Source: Helichrysum umbraculigerum
Lineage: Eukaryota > Streptophyta > Magnoliopsida > Asterales > Asteraceae
NCBI GenBank assembly: GCA_949592205.1
Contig: CATIUR010000001.1
Location: 311,516,250-311,580,249, forward strand
Length of the DNA: 64,000 nucleotides
Direction of reading: 5' to 3'
Below are positions 12,508 to 25,029 of the stretch, piece after piece. A model generated the notes under the pieces. It had not been told where the DNA came from. It worked only from the letters and a program-made list of their open reading frames with translations, and made no database searches. Both the position numbers and the translations under genes were made by a program. Each line of letters starts with the position of its first letter. The first letter of the stretch is position 1.

Positions 12508-13006
12508 TATTAAATCTTGTGATTTACAAATACGATATTGGCAATAGTATACTATGATTTACTTTGGCATTCGTGCAACTTTGATAACTATGAAATCTTG
12601 TGGTTCATACTATGATTTTAACTGCGTAAACCTATGAACTCACCAACTTTATGTTGACCTTTTAGCATGTATTTCTCAGGTTCACAGACGCTGTAGGACT
12701 TCCCACAGGAAACAAGGCAGTAGGATGCTTTTGGAAAGCATTAGCTCGAGTCGCATGTTTTCACAAACAACAAGAGATTAGATTGCATTACGATATTTTG
12801 TATCAACATTTATGTATTAGAAATCTCTAACGGTTTATGCGAACTCCAGATATTTTGTAAACATTTGAATTATGGTAATGTAATATTTTCAAACGTCTCA
12901 TATAGAGGTCGTTTGCTTTAATCTTTGTGTTGTGATATTTGATTTGGTCGGTGCCCCCGTGACACCTCCTGTTTCCGCTGCCACGTGTTATGGGGGTGCG
13001 ACAGAT

Positions 13007-13018
13007 TGGTATCAGAGC
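13007..13018 (+). promoter_or_regulatory. H primer binding site
   Basis: TGGTATCAGAGC three bases after the 5' LTR. It is complementary to the initiator Met tRNA 3' end and identical to the PBS of B and C. Confidence 0.9.
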
Positions 13019-13107
13019 CTAAGGTTATAGCGAACTAGGATTGCATTAGTGACCTAGACTATGACCGTTAGGTTAGTATTCCTTGCTTAGTATGACTGGT
13101 TCAGCAA

Positions 13108-13175
13108 TTGCATCAATTAAATTTAATTTAACATAGCCTGATCAACTATGTACAATTAAAGGAGATTCGATGCAA
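13108..13175 (+). ncRNA. Candidate leader RNA hairpin (H copy)
   Basis: Nested stems: TTGCATC (13108-13114) with GATGCAA (13169-13175), TTTAATT (13122-13128) with AATTAAA (13154-13160), and ACATAG (13131-13136) with CTATGT (13146-13151). They close on a 9-base loop containing the palindrome TGATCA. The outer stem differs from that in B and C but pairs equally well. A role in genome dimerisation or packaging is an inference. Confidence 0.6.
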
Positions 13176-15364
13176 GACCTGAAATGGTTATAGTGAACGG
13201 GAATGCATTAGAAGACTTTGACCGAGGATAGAACGGGACCAACCTTTATACGTGCTTATGTGTTAGGGTTTTATATGTGTATATATATATATAACTTTAC
13301 GTATACGAACTTAATTGCCACTCTTTACGGCAACCACTCCCACAACTACGTCACCTGACACAGAAAACGAGGCTCTAGCCTTACTCACTACTGTGAAGAT
13401 TTCCATGGTACCCCGCTCGCCCAACCGAATCGGGAAACGATATAATCGAATAGGACTCACTTGAGGAGAATCCACCTAAGGATTCACCAACCAAACAAGT
13501 GACATCTACTTCACCCTCTTCCTCCCGCTCTCATTATAATCGTTCGAGAACACGTATGGAATTAGAACCTCGTAAGGATTCATCATCTAGGCGCGTTACA
13601 TTTACTCCGTCTACTCCACACCCTTCCTTCCCACTTTTATCGTAGACCTATGAATCGCGTGTGTTACATACGACTAGAAGGACGGACAGACCTCCTCGAA
13701 CTAGACCTTATCCTATTCACACTACCTACTCGAAGTAATATCTCCAACACTTGGATGGATTCCAATGACTTAGCTATGACTCGGTTTATGACTTTAACCA
13801 CTCTGGACATAAACTATCTCAATAACAACTTAATCATTTCGATCACTACTGCAATGGGTGCTAGCAGCTACGGAATTACCAACTATCTTGACCGAACATC
13901 TTTACTAAACACTTGTTCATTTTGAAACAATAACATAGTCATGATTGACTACTTCGAGAACACTACTCGGTCATTGTCATGACTACTTTGTGAAACTACG
14001 ATTTGGCTATTTACAACTCTTGAGACGCGGAGAATCTTCCGACATGAATACCCCTCCATACGCATAGGAACCTGTTCATCATACCGTTCTGGTACTAGCT
14101 GCTAGGCTACGCCGCCACGAGAATAGAATAGACGATATGGATTTTTCACAGACGTAAACTTTCAACCGATTTTTGACAAAACAGAATTTTCAACACCTTT
14201 CAATAACCAGAGCTTTCAACGAATTCTTGATAAACGGAGCCTTTCAACGTGCTGACAGTTTCCAACGTATTTTGATTGATATTAAGTTTTCAACAGATAT
14301 TATGATGACCTTTTTAACAAATAAAAACCATACCTATAAACAAACACTTGTTTTTCACTCAAATTTTCTCAAAGATCTATGTTTTCTAACGAACGATAAC
14401 GACTTATACTTTGAAACACATGCGGGTCTTCTAACGATTTACATATTGGAAATATGTTTACAATGATTTATATTGGACGTGATCCAACGAATTACTCATA
14501 ACTTGCGAATTGTTTACAAACTGGTTTATTGACAGTTTTAACAAACTATTTATTGGAATCCAATTACTACTTTCATTTTTTTTCTTTTATCAAGATTTGA
14601 TCACTTCTTTGTCTCTGTTTTGTGAACTACTTCGTCTCTATTTTGTTAGCTACTATGAAGCTGTTTTGAGAACTGTTTACGAACTATTTAATGCTCGTTT
14701 TCTATGATTTACTACGAACCATTTGAACTCTGTTTTAGGAACTATTTGAACTTTGATTTATGAACTATTTGAACTTCGATTTATGAACTATTTGAACTTC
14801 GATTTATGAACTATTTGAACTTCAATTTATGAACTATTTGAACTTTGATTTACCAACTTGAACTCTGCTTTATGAACGATTTTGTACTATACCGTGAACT
14901 ATGTTTGTGAAATTACTTTTACGTATTGTATAATACGACTATGAAACAGCTATGATAACAACTATGAGCCCCACTACGATAATAACTACGATTCCAACTA
15001 CGATTACATCTGTGATTAAACTTTGGAAACTTTGACAACTTTGAAAACTTGAGACTTGTACTCCGATTTTAGAACTACGCTTTGAACTATGATCTCAACT
15101 ATGACCATTTCTTTGATTTCAACTACGATTCCTACAACGAACTACATAGGAATGTTTTCCTACTATGAACCCTATAGTAAATGACCTTACTACAACTGAC
15201 TATTTAGGAATATTTGTCCTACTAATAGTACGTGGAGATAATTCCCCAAACGTATACGAATGGATGTGTTACATCACAACAGCGAACTTTCCTTTTGTGG
15301 ACTTAGTTAAACGTCAAAATTTCTCACATTCCGCTAGATCCCACACAAACTATGACTACAAACT
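13176..15364 (+). other. H interior without coding capacity; accessory-ORF traces and short repeats
   Basis: No gag or pol motif is visible. Around 13500-13645 a Ser/Arg-rich stretch including DSSSRR resembles the start of B's accessory ORF, suggesting descent from a coding element. 14700-14860 is a degenerate repeat of about 24 bp (atttatgaactatttgaactt), and much of 14460-15150 varies a gaac-tatttga theme. The longest open frames (91-97 codons) match nothing I recognise. Confidence 0.6.
14700..14860. repeat. Degenerate ~24-bp tandem repeat in H interior
   Basis: About six units of a tatgaactatttgaacttc-like sequence in the non-coding interior of H. Confidence 0.7.
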
Positions 15365-15399
15365 AATTTCGGGACGAAATTCTCCTAACAGGGGGAGAA
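15365..15399 (+). promoter_or_regulatory. H stem-loop and polypurine tract
   Basis: AATTTCG and CGAAATT pair around GGA (15365-15381). They are followed by a purine run (agggggagaa) that ends exactly where the 3' LTR begins. C has the same layout at 49141-49175. Confidence 0.82.
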
Positions 15400-16717
15400 T
15401 GTGACACCCGACGATTTAGGGTTACTGATTAACCTGCTAGAAACCCTAATTACGTGTGTTTAGTTTAATATTAGGCTAAATACTTGTAATTACTTGTAAC
15501 TATTTGTGTATTTATGCGAATATACACTCCCGTATTTGATATATATTACGCTTACGTAATTAGTTGTAATTACGCCTACGCAATCTGGTGAAATTGTGCA
15601 AAATAACCGGACGGAGTCCGACACAGTATAAATACGGACGTTAGTGAAAAACTTTCTATAAATAACTTAAATCTATTTTTAGAAGTTATTTATCATTATT
15701 TATTATTTTATTAAAATAATATACGAAAAACCTAGGCGTTTTGGCTAAAACGTCTCAAACGCAACAGAAACGCGCGGAACGCGCCCGAAAATCGAACGGA
15801 AGTCAAAATATATTTTTATAATTTAAAATATATTATTTTGTATGAAATTATTATTGAAAACATCGTATAATAGTCCATCAATGAAAAACGTCTATTTAAA
15901 ACGCTACGCGATTGAACTCCGTAAAACGTGCACGCAAATCGAGACCGATAAATTAACGAAACATTTTTATAAGTGTTTTCAAGTATCTATATTTAATATT
16001 TCAGGTGAAAATATCAAAATTTAATTCGTCATTTAAATATGCGTATTAAACCTTTTACGTATATATAAACGTCTAAACAATCGGGTAAACGAACGAGAAA
16101 CGTAACTAATTAAATTAGGAACAAGAAAATGACCAAAATACCCTTGAGTGGGCCCCCATGGCCTGCCCCCTCCCCCCATGTGCCACCACCACCTTTGCCC
16201 TCTAATATTGCATGCAATATCCACTCATTACACTTCACTTATCAAGACCATACACATCTCATGCAACTCCTTTCATTTCTCATTTTCTTTCAAGGTTTCT
16301 CATCTCTTTCTTCTCTCAAAAACTGAGATAAACTCAGGGATTTTAACCACCATAAACCACCACAACCACCATAGCACCACCACCAATTTCCCCATCATTT
16401 TGCAAAGTTCTTCAAGGAGATCCAAGCTCACAAGTTCCTCATCATCATCTTAGCCTTCTTTCTCCAAAACCACCATTGTGAGGACACATCTCTACCTTCA
16501 TTTATGCTTATTTTAATGTTATAATGTTCATCTAACATGATTATGTCCAAATACCATGTTAAAATACGTTTTTACACTTTATTCAAGAACATGCATAATC
16601 TGCCCAGAAAAAGACAGTCCACTAAAATGATCATATCTCGAGCTCTAGGAAGAATTAGACAACGAATGTTTTTTTAAAAGTTGCGTATTGAAAAGGGCTA
16701 CAACTTTTGTGTTTTAC

Positions 16718-16906
16718 ACTTTGACCAGTTTGACCAGGTTTGACCAAATTTGACCAGGTTTGACCAACTTTGACCAGGTTTGACCAACTTTGACCAGGTT
16801 TGACCAACTTTGACCAGGTTTGACCAACTTTGACCAGGTTTGACCAACTTTGACCAGATTTGACCAAGTTTGACCAGCTTTGACCAGCTTTGACCAACTT
16901 TGACCT
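16718..16906. repeat. TTTGACC array, 19 units (H 3' LTR)
   Basis: Same 10-bp W-box-like array as at 11452-11650, one unit shorter and with one aatttgacca variant. Confidence 0.88.
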
Positions 16907-17499
16907 ACGGTTTAAGGCTTATACAACTAAAATAATCTATTTGCAACACACGATTTGTACTACTGAATAGTATACAACAAAGCAAACTTAATAATAATGT
17001 CTAAATGAATTATTATTACAAACTTTCCCCAATGGGTCGTACACGTTTTTGATAAACGAACTTGAACAACTTATTTGGACATAACTAGTTGATGAACTAG
17101 CTCTAGGTGGACATTAACCCTCCACCTACACGATTGGCTTAAGTGGACATTAACCCCCACTTATACAATCGCTATAGATGGTCTTGTAAGACATCTACTT
17201 ACACAACCTTATGCGTTTAGGGCGTTAGAAGGTTGCACACCGGCTTGCTTGCTTATTTGATATTTGCTTGCTACTTGCTAATCTGAGGTGAGTTTCATAG
17301 CCCCCTTTTTACTTGTTTGAACTGTTTTGGGGTGAGAATACATGCATTGTTTTATGAACTGTTATGTGAACTGTTTTATGGACTGTTATGTGAACTGTTT
17401 TATGAACTGTTTTTAGGAAAACACTTATACGTATTTCATGAGTTACTTTCTATTCCACTAAGGCCAATACAACCATTTAAATCTACTGATTTACGCTTG

Positions 17500-17737
17500 C
17501 GATATTGCGGTAAAGCAATACAAAACGATATTGCGGTAAAGCAATACAAAACGATATTGCGGTAAAGCAATACAAAACGATATTGCGGTAAAGCAATACA
17601 AAACGATATTGCGGTAAAGCAATACAAAACGATATTGCGGTAAAGCAATACAAAACGATATTGCGGTAAAGCAATACAAAACGATATTGCGGTAAAGCAA
17701 TACAAACATTTCGATATTGTGGTAAAGCAATACAAAC
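17500..17737. repeat. 26-bp tandem array, 8 perfect units plus 1 variant (H 3' LTR)
   Basis: Same unit as at 12244-12507 with one perfect copy fewer; the diverged last unit and its 4-bp offset are retained. Confidence 0.92.
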
Positions 17738-18229
17738 TATTAAATCTTGTGATTTACAAATACGATATTGGCAATAGTATACTATGATTTACTTTGGCAT
17801 TCATGCAACTTTGATAACTATGAAATCTTGTGGTTCATACTATGATTTTAACTGCGTAAACCTATGAACTCACCAACTTTATGTTGACCTTTTAGCATGT
17901 ATTTCTCAGGTTCACAGACGCTGTAGGACTTCCCACAGGAAACAAGGCAGTAGGATGCTTTTGGAAAGCATTAGCTCGAGTCGCATGTTTTCACAAACAA
18001 CAAGAGATTAGATTGCATTACGATATTTTGTATCAACATTTATGTATTAGAAATCTCTAACGGTTTATGCGAACTCCGGATATTTTGTATTTTAATTATG
18101 GTAATGTAATATTTTCAAACGTCTCATATAGAGGTCGTTTGCTTTAATCTTTGTGTTGTGATATTTGATTTGGTCGGTGCCCCCGTGACACCTCCTATTT
18201 CCGCTACCACGTGTTATGGGGGTGCGACA

Positions 18230-20526
18230 CTAATAAACCATAATCATCAATGGTAATCAAACAACGATAATAATACAATTATCCGTTGTAACAAACTTGT
18301 TACAACTCAATCGAACTGAGGGTTATCGATCCACTCACCGTTACCTCAGTCATCCCACTCAGTAGTCTAATGTCACTGAGTTCTTCTCCGCTTATCTGAA
18401 AACACAACAATGTATCATAAGTCAGTCACTTGTTTCGAACTGATAGTACTTATGTAAATTATAGCATTACTCAAGATATCATGTCATTAACTAATCACAT
18501 GTACCATTTATACTAATCGCATAAGTAATAACTATTCAAGTCACTCAATCATAATTTATATGATCACATAAGTCAAATGATCATAATCGTCAAGTTATAA
18601 TTTCATTTATAACTTATCTATTTAGCCCATTAGCATCATCATGTCCTAATTTCATTATATTATATATATATATCACTATGAGTGTTAAAATCACATATTA
18701 TATATAACGCATTTCAAGTATCAATTAATACCTAGTATAAAGCACATATCCCATTTCTCAAGTTATAATATCAATTATAACTTACTTACTTGAATTTTTA
18801 ATTACCTTATGGTCTAATCCCACATAATATCTCATATACCATATTAAGGTTTTACACAAAATGATCATTTACTAATCACATGGCATGATATTACAATAAT
18901 AATCATGCTAGTATAACTATCTTAATCAATTTGATCATTATAATGAATAACTCATTATTTATTCACTTATCACTTTAGTAATAAGTACCATTTCACAAGT
19001 AATATACATACAATTTACAATCATCACAATAAGTGACCGCTATTGTTACATGTATTCACAAACTTCTATTTCTTTCATTACCTTATCATATGCTTATATA
19101 GATACACAATATTAGGATAATACTCATGACAATGTATCAATCACATAGCATCGATGATAATAAACATAGAGTTATTAAAATTATACATATTACTTAAGGA
19201 ACTAAATACTATTTTCATATTAATATTAAGTTCTTAACTTTGGTCTCATTATTCATTCCCATATAAGGCATCATTCTCTAATTTCATTTATTGTCATTTC
19301 ATATTACATGTTTATCAAGTGTATAGTCATCTAATAAATAATTACTATGTATATCGCAAAGTGAAGAGAATTTGATGCTCAAGGCCACAAACCCGTCGGC
19401 TTAAAGGCTTAACTTATCGGCTTCCCATTTCTAGCTAGAACACGCCGGGTGAGGGAGGTGACCCGCCGGGTCCTCCCTACCCACGAGGACAGCAGCAGCA
19501 GCAACGATAAACAATGAGACCCAAACCTTCATGTTCAGTTATCAATTCGAGTTTTAATTCTTTCTTTTATCTAAGGACATCAAGTATGAAAATATATCAT
19601 CAATTAGCTTCAAGTACATCAATCAACAACAACTAATATCATTTAATCTTCATTTATACAAATATAACACTAATCACTTTACCCAAATTAAGCTTGAAGA
19701 ACATCTAGTTCTTTAGTTTAGGAGCATCGTCAAACCATGGCCTATAAATATCATATAATCATCAAATAATCTTAACACTACCAAGTATCATATATTTATT
19801 TATCATACAAACAGGTAATGATATTTAAATCAGAAGTAAAAGTTAAATGGTTTGCTATCACAAGTCGAGGAACCCGCCGGCCAAGCCTTGAATCCGTCGG
19901 ATTCCGGCTAGAAGCCGCCATTTTGAATTATTACACAAAATTTTCAAGTCTTAAATCGATTATACACAACAACATATATCACATACCATCATTCCAATCA
20001 TCAATTTCATATATATCATTATTTACCCCATTTCTTTAAAGTAAATCCATAAATGATAAGTATAAGAATACTTACAAGTTGAGAAGAAAATTACAAGATA
20101 TTGATGATAGTAGAATCTGAGGTTGAACTTTAAGAATCACAACTTCTATTTAATTATAACTTCAATCTTTGTTTGTGATCCTTTTTGGTATGTTTTGTGG
20201 GTAAAAAAAAAATGAAAGTAAGAGGATAGAGATAAGGGAGTAAGTCGGCACTTCCCAAGACCGACCCATCTTTAATTTAATTGTTTATCCCTCTTCTAAG
20301 TCTATTGTTTGGAACCTAAAACCATTTCGCGAAATCTAAATTTTTAATATTCTTTAAACACAATTATTTTAAAACCACTAATAATTTATTTAACACAATA
20401 AATTATTTGACTCTATTTCCAACTACTTTCAAGTAAACTAATTGAAATCATTTTCTAACACCTTAAATAATAATTAAATTCAGATAATTATTATTATATT
20501 ACTAGACCCGAGTCGAGGATGTTACA
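18230..20526 (-). repeat. F 5' LTR, remaining piece
   Basis: Continuation of F's right-hand LTR beyond H, ending gtcgaggatgttaca, the same terminus as 6423. Its last ~536 bases match 5891-6423. Mostly AT-rich. GC-rich patches lie at 19385-19500 (hairpin-like gggagg...cctccc around gacccgccgggtc) and 19865-19915. No coding sequence is seen. Confidence 0.8.
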
Positions 20527-21723
20527 AATCTCATATTCGCCTTTCGATTAACAAACGTGATTGTAACCTTGTAAAGAGGAGTCGCGAACCTTAATACTTG
20601 GTCAATAGTTATATGTGTCAAAACTATGGTTTAATTGTAACGTCATGCAGTCATCATAAAATGCAATGCGATTACGTGGAATTACCATGAGTATAGTACA
20701 CTTTCGATCACAATGTACTTATCATGAAAACATCGCGAAGCAATTAAACTCACAACGGAAACATTGGTTGACGATTAAATACATTGTGAACTACCATAGT
20801 ATTTTCTGACACGGTCTGGGTTTAACTTTATGCAAAAGCCGTCAGTATTTTAATTAGATTAGTTAGTTTAGATTAGATTAGAGTAGGTAGGCTATAGGCT
20901 AAATAACCATTCATGAAAACATAGGGATTTGTTACTTGTATTGAGAAAGGCAAGTTTAAAGTCCAATTCAAAATGTTCTTTTTCTTTAAACTACGAGACC
21001 TAAAGTAAGGTACGCAAGAAACCTAAACGTTTTCCCTCGCTTATCATGGTTAAGTTTCATTAATAGGAATTAATCAATTAAGTCCGGACATAAGTGCTAA
21101 GTTAGTTGTTTACCGGATTTGTAATTTTTATGGTATTAAGAACGGTTAGACTCATTATGGACCTGCTACTCTGTTCCTTCGCCCATGAGCAAATGCGCTC
21201 AATAATAAGGGCCACTAACTTCTTCACAGGAGAGTGTGGAGAGTTGAGCATTGTCTGTCTGATCAGAATCATGACACCTTAGTTCCTCGTGACATATTAG
21301 TTGATAACCGACTAATAAGGAATCTATTGGTTATACCATAAACTATCAAATCTAGTAAACATTCCAAATTTAGTTAAATGTTTTTCCCTAAAAGTCATCA
21401 TCCCATATTATGAGCTAATGTAATCACAACAAATACTACTTTCCATTATCTAATTTATTATTACCCTTTATTCGCTTTATTTAGTTTACTTAGTTAACTG
21501 AACCAAAACCCCCAACGCACTCTTTTAAAACCTGTTACTAGAAAAGAAAGATTGATTCGATCGCCTCCATTTCAATTCAATTTCTCTTTAAGAACGACTC
21601 TAGGTCATACTTACCATCTACTAGCCTTTGGTTCAGTATTAGTAAGTCATACTTAGACCCCAGCAAATATAAATTTAAAACACCCACCGTGGGTATTGTG
21701 ACCGCTCATGACGACCCCCATCA
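20527..21723 (+). repeat. A 5' LTR remnant (Athila-like), interrupted by F
   Basis: Matches A's 3' LTR from about 36960 onward (atattcg, ttaacaaacgtgattg and following) and continues beyond the point where that LTR is cut by B. It ends in catca immediately before the PBS spacer. The first ~1.3 kb of the LTR lies left of F and is not in the window. Confidence 0.82.
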
Positions 21724-21729
21724 AGTTTT

Positions 21730-21747
21730 TGGCGCCGCTGCCAGGGA
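21730..21747 (+). promoter_or_regulatory. A primer binding site (Asp tRNA type)
   Basis: TGGCGCCGCTGCCAGGGA, close to the Asp-tRNA complement typical of Athila elements as I recall it. It lies 6 bases after the LTR end; D has the equivalent at 54127. Confidence 0.8.
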
Positions 21748-21933
21748 AACTAAATGTCCGATACAGAGGCCCAACCAATTCTGTTTTCTAGTACACCCTT
21801 AGGATAAAACCTTATAACAAAAAAACACAAAAATATTTTCTTTACTATATGTTTTTCTTTAGTGTATGACCTATTCCCCTAGATCTGCACCGCTTTTTAA
21901 CTTTCCTACGTACCATTCGACGAGAAAAGAAGC

Positions 21934-22190
21934 AATCTGCATGGACGGTAATGGCAACGAAGTTTCGAACCAAATACTTTCCACCCTCTAAACAAACCAA
22001 ACTCCGAAATGACATCATGAACTTTCGACAAGCTTTTGATGAGTCATTATACACCGCATGGGAACGATTCAAAGGAGCCCTGAAGAAATGCCCCAATCAC
22101 CGACTCGATAAATCTGCACAGTTGTGTACCTTCTATAATAGTTTAGACCCTAACCAGCGAACCACCCTCGACGCTGCCGCACAAGGAAGC
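21934..22190 (+). pseudogene. gag: A gag, N-terminal fragment (internally deleted, cut by E)
   Basis: Encodes KYFPPSKQTK, then an AWERF-containing and a LDAAAQGS stretch, matching residues ~115-195 of D's gag. Most of the sequence upstream of the KYFPPSKQTK motif is missing relative to D, so an internal deletion removed the gag N-terminus. The frame is cut after ...AAAQGS by the solo LTR E. Gag would form the virus-like particle core. The gene resumes at 30538. Confidence 0.85.
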
Positions 22191-22699
22191 TGTCGCACCC
22201 CCAAATTTGTTAATTAAAGTTATCAGATTGTTTGCGGAAGCATTAGATCGAGTGGGGGCGCCGACGTATACAAAGTACATGCATACATATCATAGCATAT
22301 GATTACAACCGAACATATATATTAAGATGCCAAGAGTATTAGTTACAAAGTTTTACAATTGATCGAATCGTACAAGTGTAAAAGTAATTAAGTTGTACAA
22401 AAGTAGATTTCATAAATATGACTAAACAGTTTTAGTTATATAAAAGAAATCCAGTTGTCAAAAGTTGGCATCCTATTCCTTCGTGGGTCGCCTATGTTCC
22501 ATGTGTGCAGGCGGATCTTAGGTGCAGCTAATTCCCTAAAAAACATAGTAAAAGTCAACAACGAGGTTGAGTGAATTCACAAGTTTTAAGTTTATGTGTA
22601 AAGTTTGATCAACCAGTATGTTTGTAATGGTTTGCCATAGCAATTTAAGCAATGCTCATCAAACGTGAAGTTTTTGTTGGGATGTCACCAAAAAGTATA

Positions 22700-23047
22700 G
22701 TTAAAAGTTGTCCAAGAAGTAGGACCCATTAATGTTTGCCCAAGAAGTGGGGACTAAATTGTTTGTCCGAGAAGTAGGACCCATCAATATATGCCCAAGA
22801 AGTAGGGACTTTCTGTGTGTGTTTGCCCAAGTCGTATGGACTTTCTGTGTGTGTTTGCCCAAGTCGTAGGGACTTTCTGTGTATGTTTGCCCAAGTCGTA
22901 TGGACTTTCTGTGTGTGTTTGCCCAAGTCGTAGGGACTTTCTGTGTGTGTTTGCCCAAGTCGTAGGGACTTTCTGTGTATGTTTGCCCATGTCGTAGGGA
23001 CTTTCTGTGTATGTTTGCCTAAGTCGTAGGGACTTTCTGTGTGTGTT
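22700..23047. repeat. 32-bp tandem array in E
   Basis: About eight units of tgcccaagtcgtagggac plus a ttctgtgtgtgtt tail from 22792, preceded by diverged units (agaagtaggaccc variants). On the minus strand several frames stay open across it, an artefact of repetition. Confidence 0.88.
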
Positions 23048-24245
23048 TATGAAAATGCTGTTTCATAAAGGATAGTTAGAGAAAATGTATAGCTGGTCGT
23101 TCTCCAGCGAGTTCCAATTTAGTTTTCGTATGAAGTACCATTTCATAATCAAAAGTTGTAACAGTTTGACCGCAGTCATAAACAGTTTATATAGTCTACA
23201 TCAAATCAGTTGTATAAAAGTTTGCACCCGTAGCAAAAGAGTTGACTATGTTTTCCACCCCTGTTCAAAAGTAGTAAAGCTGTAAAAGTAGGGGCTGTGA
23301 ACTCACCTGTTGAGTTAAGTATGTTTGAGTGCTAGCAAAGCCTTATGCCCAAGTCTAGTCTGAAATCTCCTAACGCCCTAAACGTATGAGATTTAATAAG
23401 TATGTGGATGTCCAAGTCGACCATCCATGCTAGCGTTCGTACAACCAAGTTATGTCCAAAGCGTTCGTTTAACGTTTACGTTTGTATTTCGTAGTTGTGA
23501 AAAGGTATACGACTCGTTGGTGATAGTTTGAAATCACAATTTCAATAATATAAGTGTGTTTGTAATGTTTGTATAGTTCGTGTATCGTTTCGTATGTAAA
23601 CATTCGTGTCCGGTTAAGTCCAACACTTAGTGAAAAAGTGGTTATAGACCTTCTGTTTTTAGCGACACTTGAGGCGTCACTTGCCTTAAGATTACGTCAC
23701 TGAGTAAGTGTCGCTGATGTGACCTAAAAAGTCATGTTTTTAGGCACATTATTCTGCACTTATTGGACTTATATTTGGTGAAATCGTCTTAAAACATCTA
23801 TTATTCACTTGAAATCACCAAAGTAGTCTAATTATGGGCATTGCTGTTAAAATCACCAAAAACATCCGTTTATCACGCAAAACGAGGCAAATAATGTCAC
23901 CTTAAATAACCCCTTCTTAATCTACTTATGGAATTGGATCTTAATTCATATTTTTATGATTTCTTAGGGAAATCCAAGATCGGAGATGAAAGAATCAGAA
24001 GAAACGGATGAAAGACGGATAAGATGTGCAGTCTGGAAGCTCCTCGATAGTCATCCGGAACAAACAAAAGTCAAACACCTCGAAATTTGACAAACTTAGT
24101 GTCATTAGAAGCGTAACGGAAAAACGAATCCAACGGCGCAAGAATCAAGCCAAACGGACTCCAAACGAAGAAGATACGGTCGAACCAAGCAACCGAGAAA
24201 TCAACGGAGGCCAAATGTAGCACCAACCCCCCCCCCCCCCCCTAT

Positions 24246-24304
24246 ACACCTAGGTACCGTATACGGTACCCTAGGTGCCGTATACGGCCCTTAGGGTGCC
24301 GTAT
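24246..24304. repeat. Palindrome cluster in the solo LTR
   Basis: Contains the perfect 18-bp palindrome GGTACCGTATACGGTACC and two further CCGTATACGG-type copies, flanked by long C runs (about 24226-24242 and 24340-24357). In D's two LTRs this cluster is collapsed to a short remnant (52170-52195 and 61375-61400). Confidence 0.85.
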
Positions 24305-24373
24305 ACGGGGGTGTTTGCCTTGATGGGTGCCGTTTGAACCCCCCCCCCCCCCCCCCCATTGGTCCGCTTGCCC

Positions 24374-24974
24374 TAGGGATGGCAATGGATCAGTTATGGA
24401 TCGGATGATGCCATATCCACATCCATATCCATTTAAATATTTTCGTCCGTATCCATATCCATATCCATTTAATTTTAATTCATCCATCCACATCCATATC
24501 CGATGGATTAAGCGGGTTAATGGATGTCCGTTGGGTATCCAACAAATGTTAATAAATTTTCTAATATGGAATGAAACCAACAAATATTGTAACAAAAAAA
24601 TAAATATAACGTAACATACGAAGATCTATTCACAAGAGCCTGTAATCATTGTCGTCAATGAAGCATAATTGGTTACAATTACAAATAAACATATAAATGT
24701 GCAATCTTTATGTTTATCGATTAATCACACATGTTTTGATTGTTATCCATCGTGGATTGTGACTTCACTATTTGGTCGGAAGCAAACTTGGCTCAGCGTT
24801 ATAGATTGAAGCATTTCGATTTTCTTTATAAACAATAATACAAAAAAAATCCATCAAATATACACATTAGATATTTAAGATTTACGACTTTATATATTCA
24901 ATTTCAATAACATATTAATAGTTTATGGTTTATATGTATATGAATTTGTAAATTTATGTGTATATACCTATATA

Positions 24975-25029
<55 letters not shown>

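Larger units (their letters stand above)
10151..13003 (+). repeat. H 5' LTR
   Basis: Starts tgtgacacccgac, ends gggggtgcgaca, and is followed by the PBS. It contains a TTTGACC array and a 26-bp array. Relative to the 3' copy it lacks a 17-bp stretch near 10530 and has one extra unit in each array. Confidence 0.92.
10151..18229 (+). mobile_element. Element H: complete non-autonomous chromovirus-like LTR element
   Basis: Two LTRs of 2853 and 2830 bp flank a 2.4-kb interior with a Met-type PBS and a polypurine tract, bounded by a perfect 5-bp target duplication ctaat. The LTRs differ at roughly 20 single bases plus a few indels by eye, so the insertion is young. The interior keeps the chromovirus leader and 3' end but has no gag, protease, RT or integrase. 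It must be moved in trans, plausibly by a C-like element that shares its leader and 3' signals. Confidence 0.9.
15400..18229 (+). repeat. H 3' LTR
   Basis: 2830 bp, nearly identical to the 5' LTR, ending gggggtgcgaca before the target duplication ctaat. Array sizes are one unit smaller than in the 5' copy. Confidence 0.92.

Noticed and set aside
13007..13018. tRNA-like match at TGGTATCAGAGC sites as possible tRNA genes.
   Set aside because: Only the 12-base primer complement is present, next to LTR ends; no cloverleaf.
13650..14707. ORFs of 65-97 codons inside H.
   Set aside because: No resemblance to gag, pol or the accessory ORF, and sequence composition follows a degenerate nucleotide repeat.
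22701..22997. ORFs on both strands over the 32-bp array in E.
   Set aside because: Repeat artefacts; open on both strands because the unit lacks stops.
24026..24220. Conserved 64-86-codon ORF in Athila-like LTRs (also 51946-52206 and 61152-61427).
   Set aside because: The copies are recent LTR copies so identity is expected; it lies upstream of the TATA box and its C-terminus differs with indels. Treated as U3 sequence.
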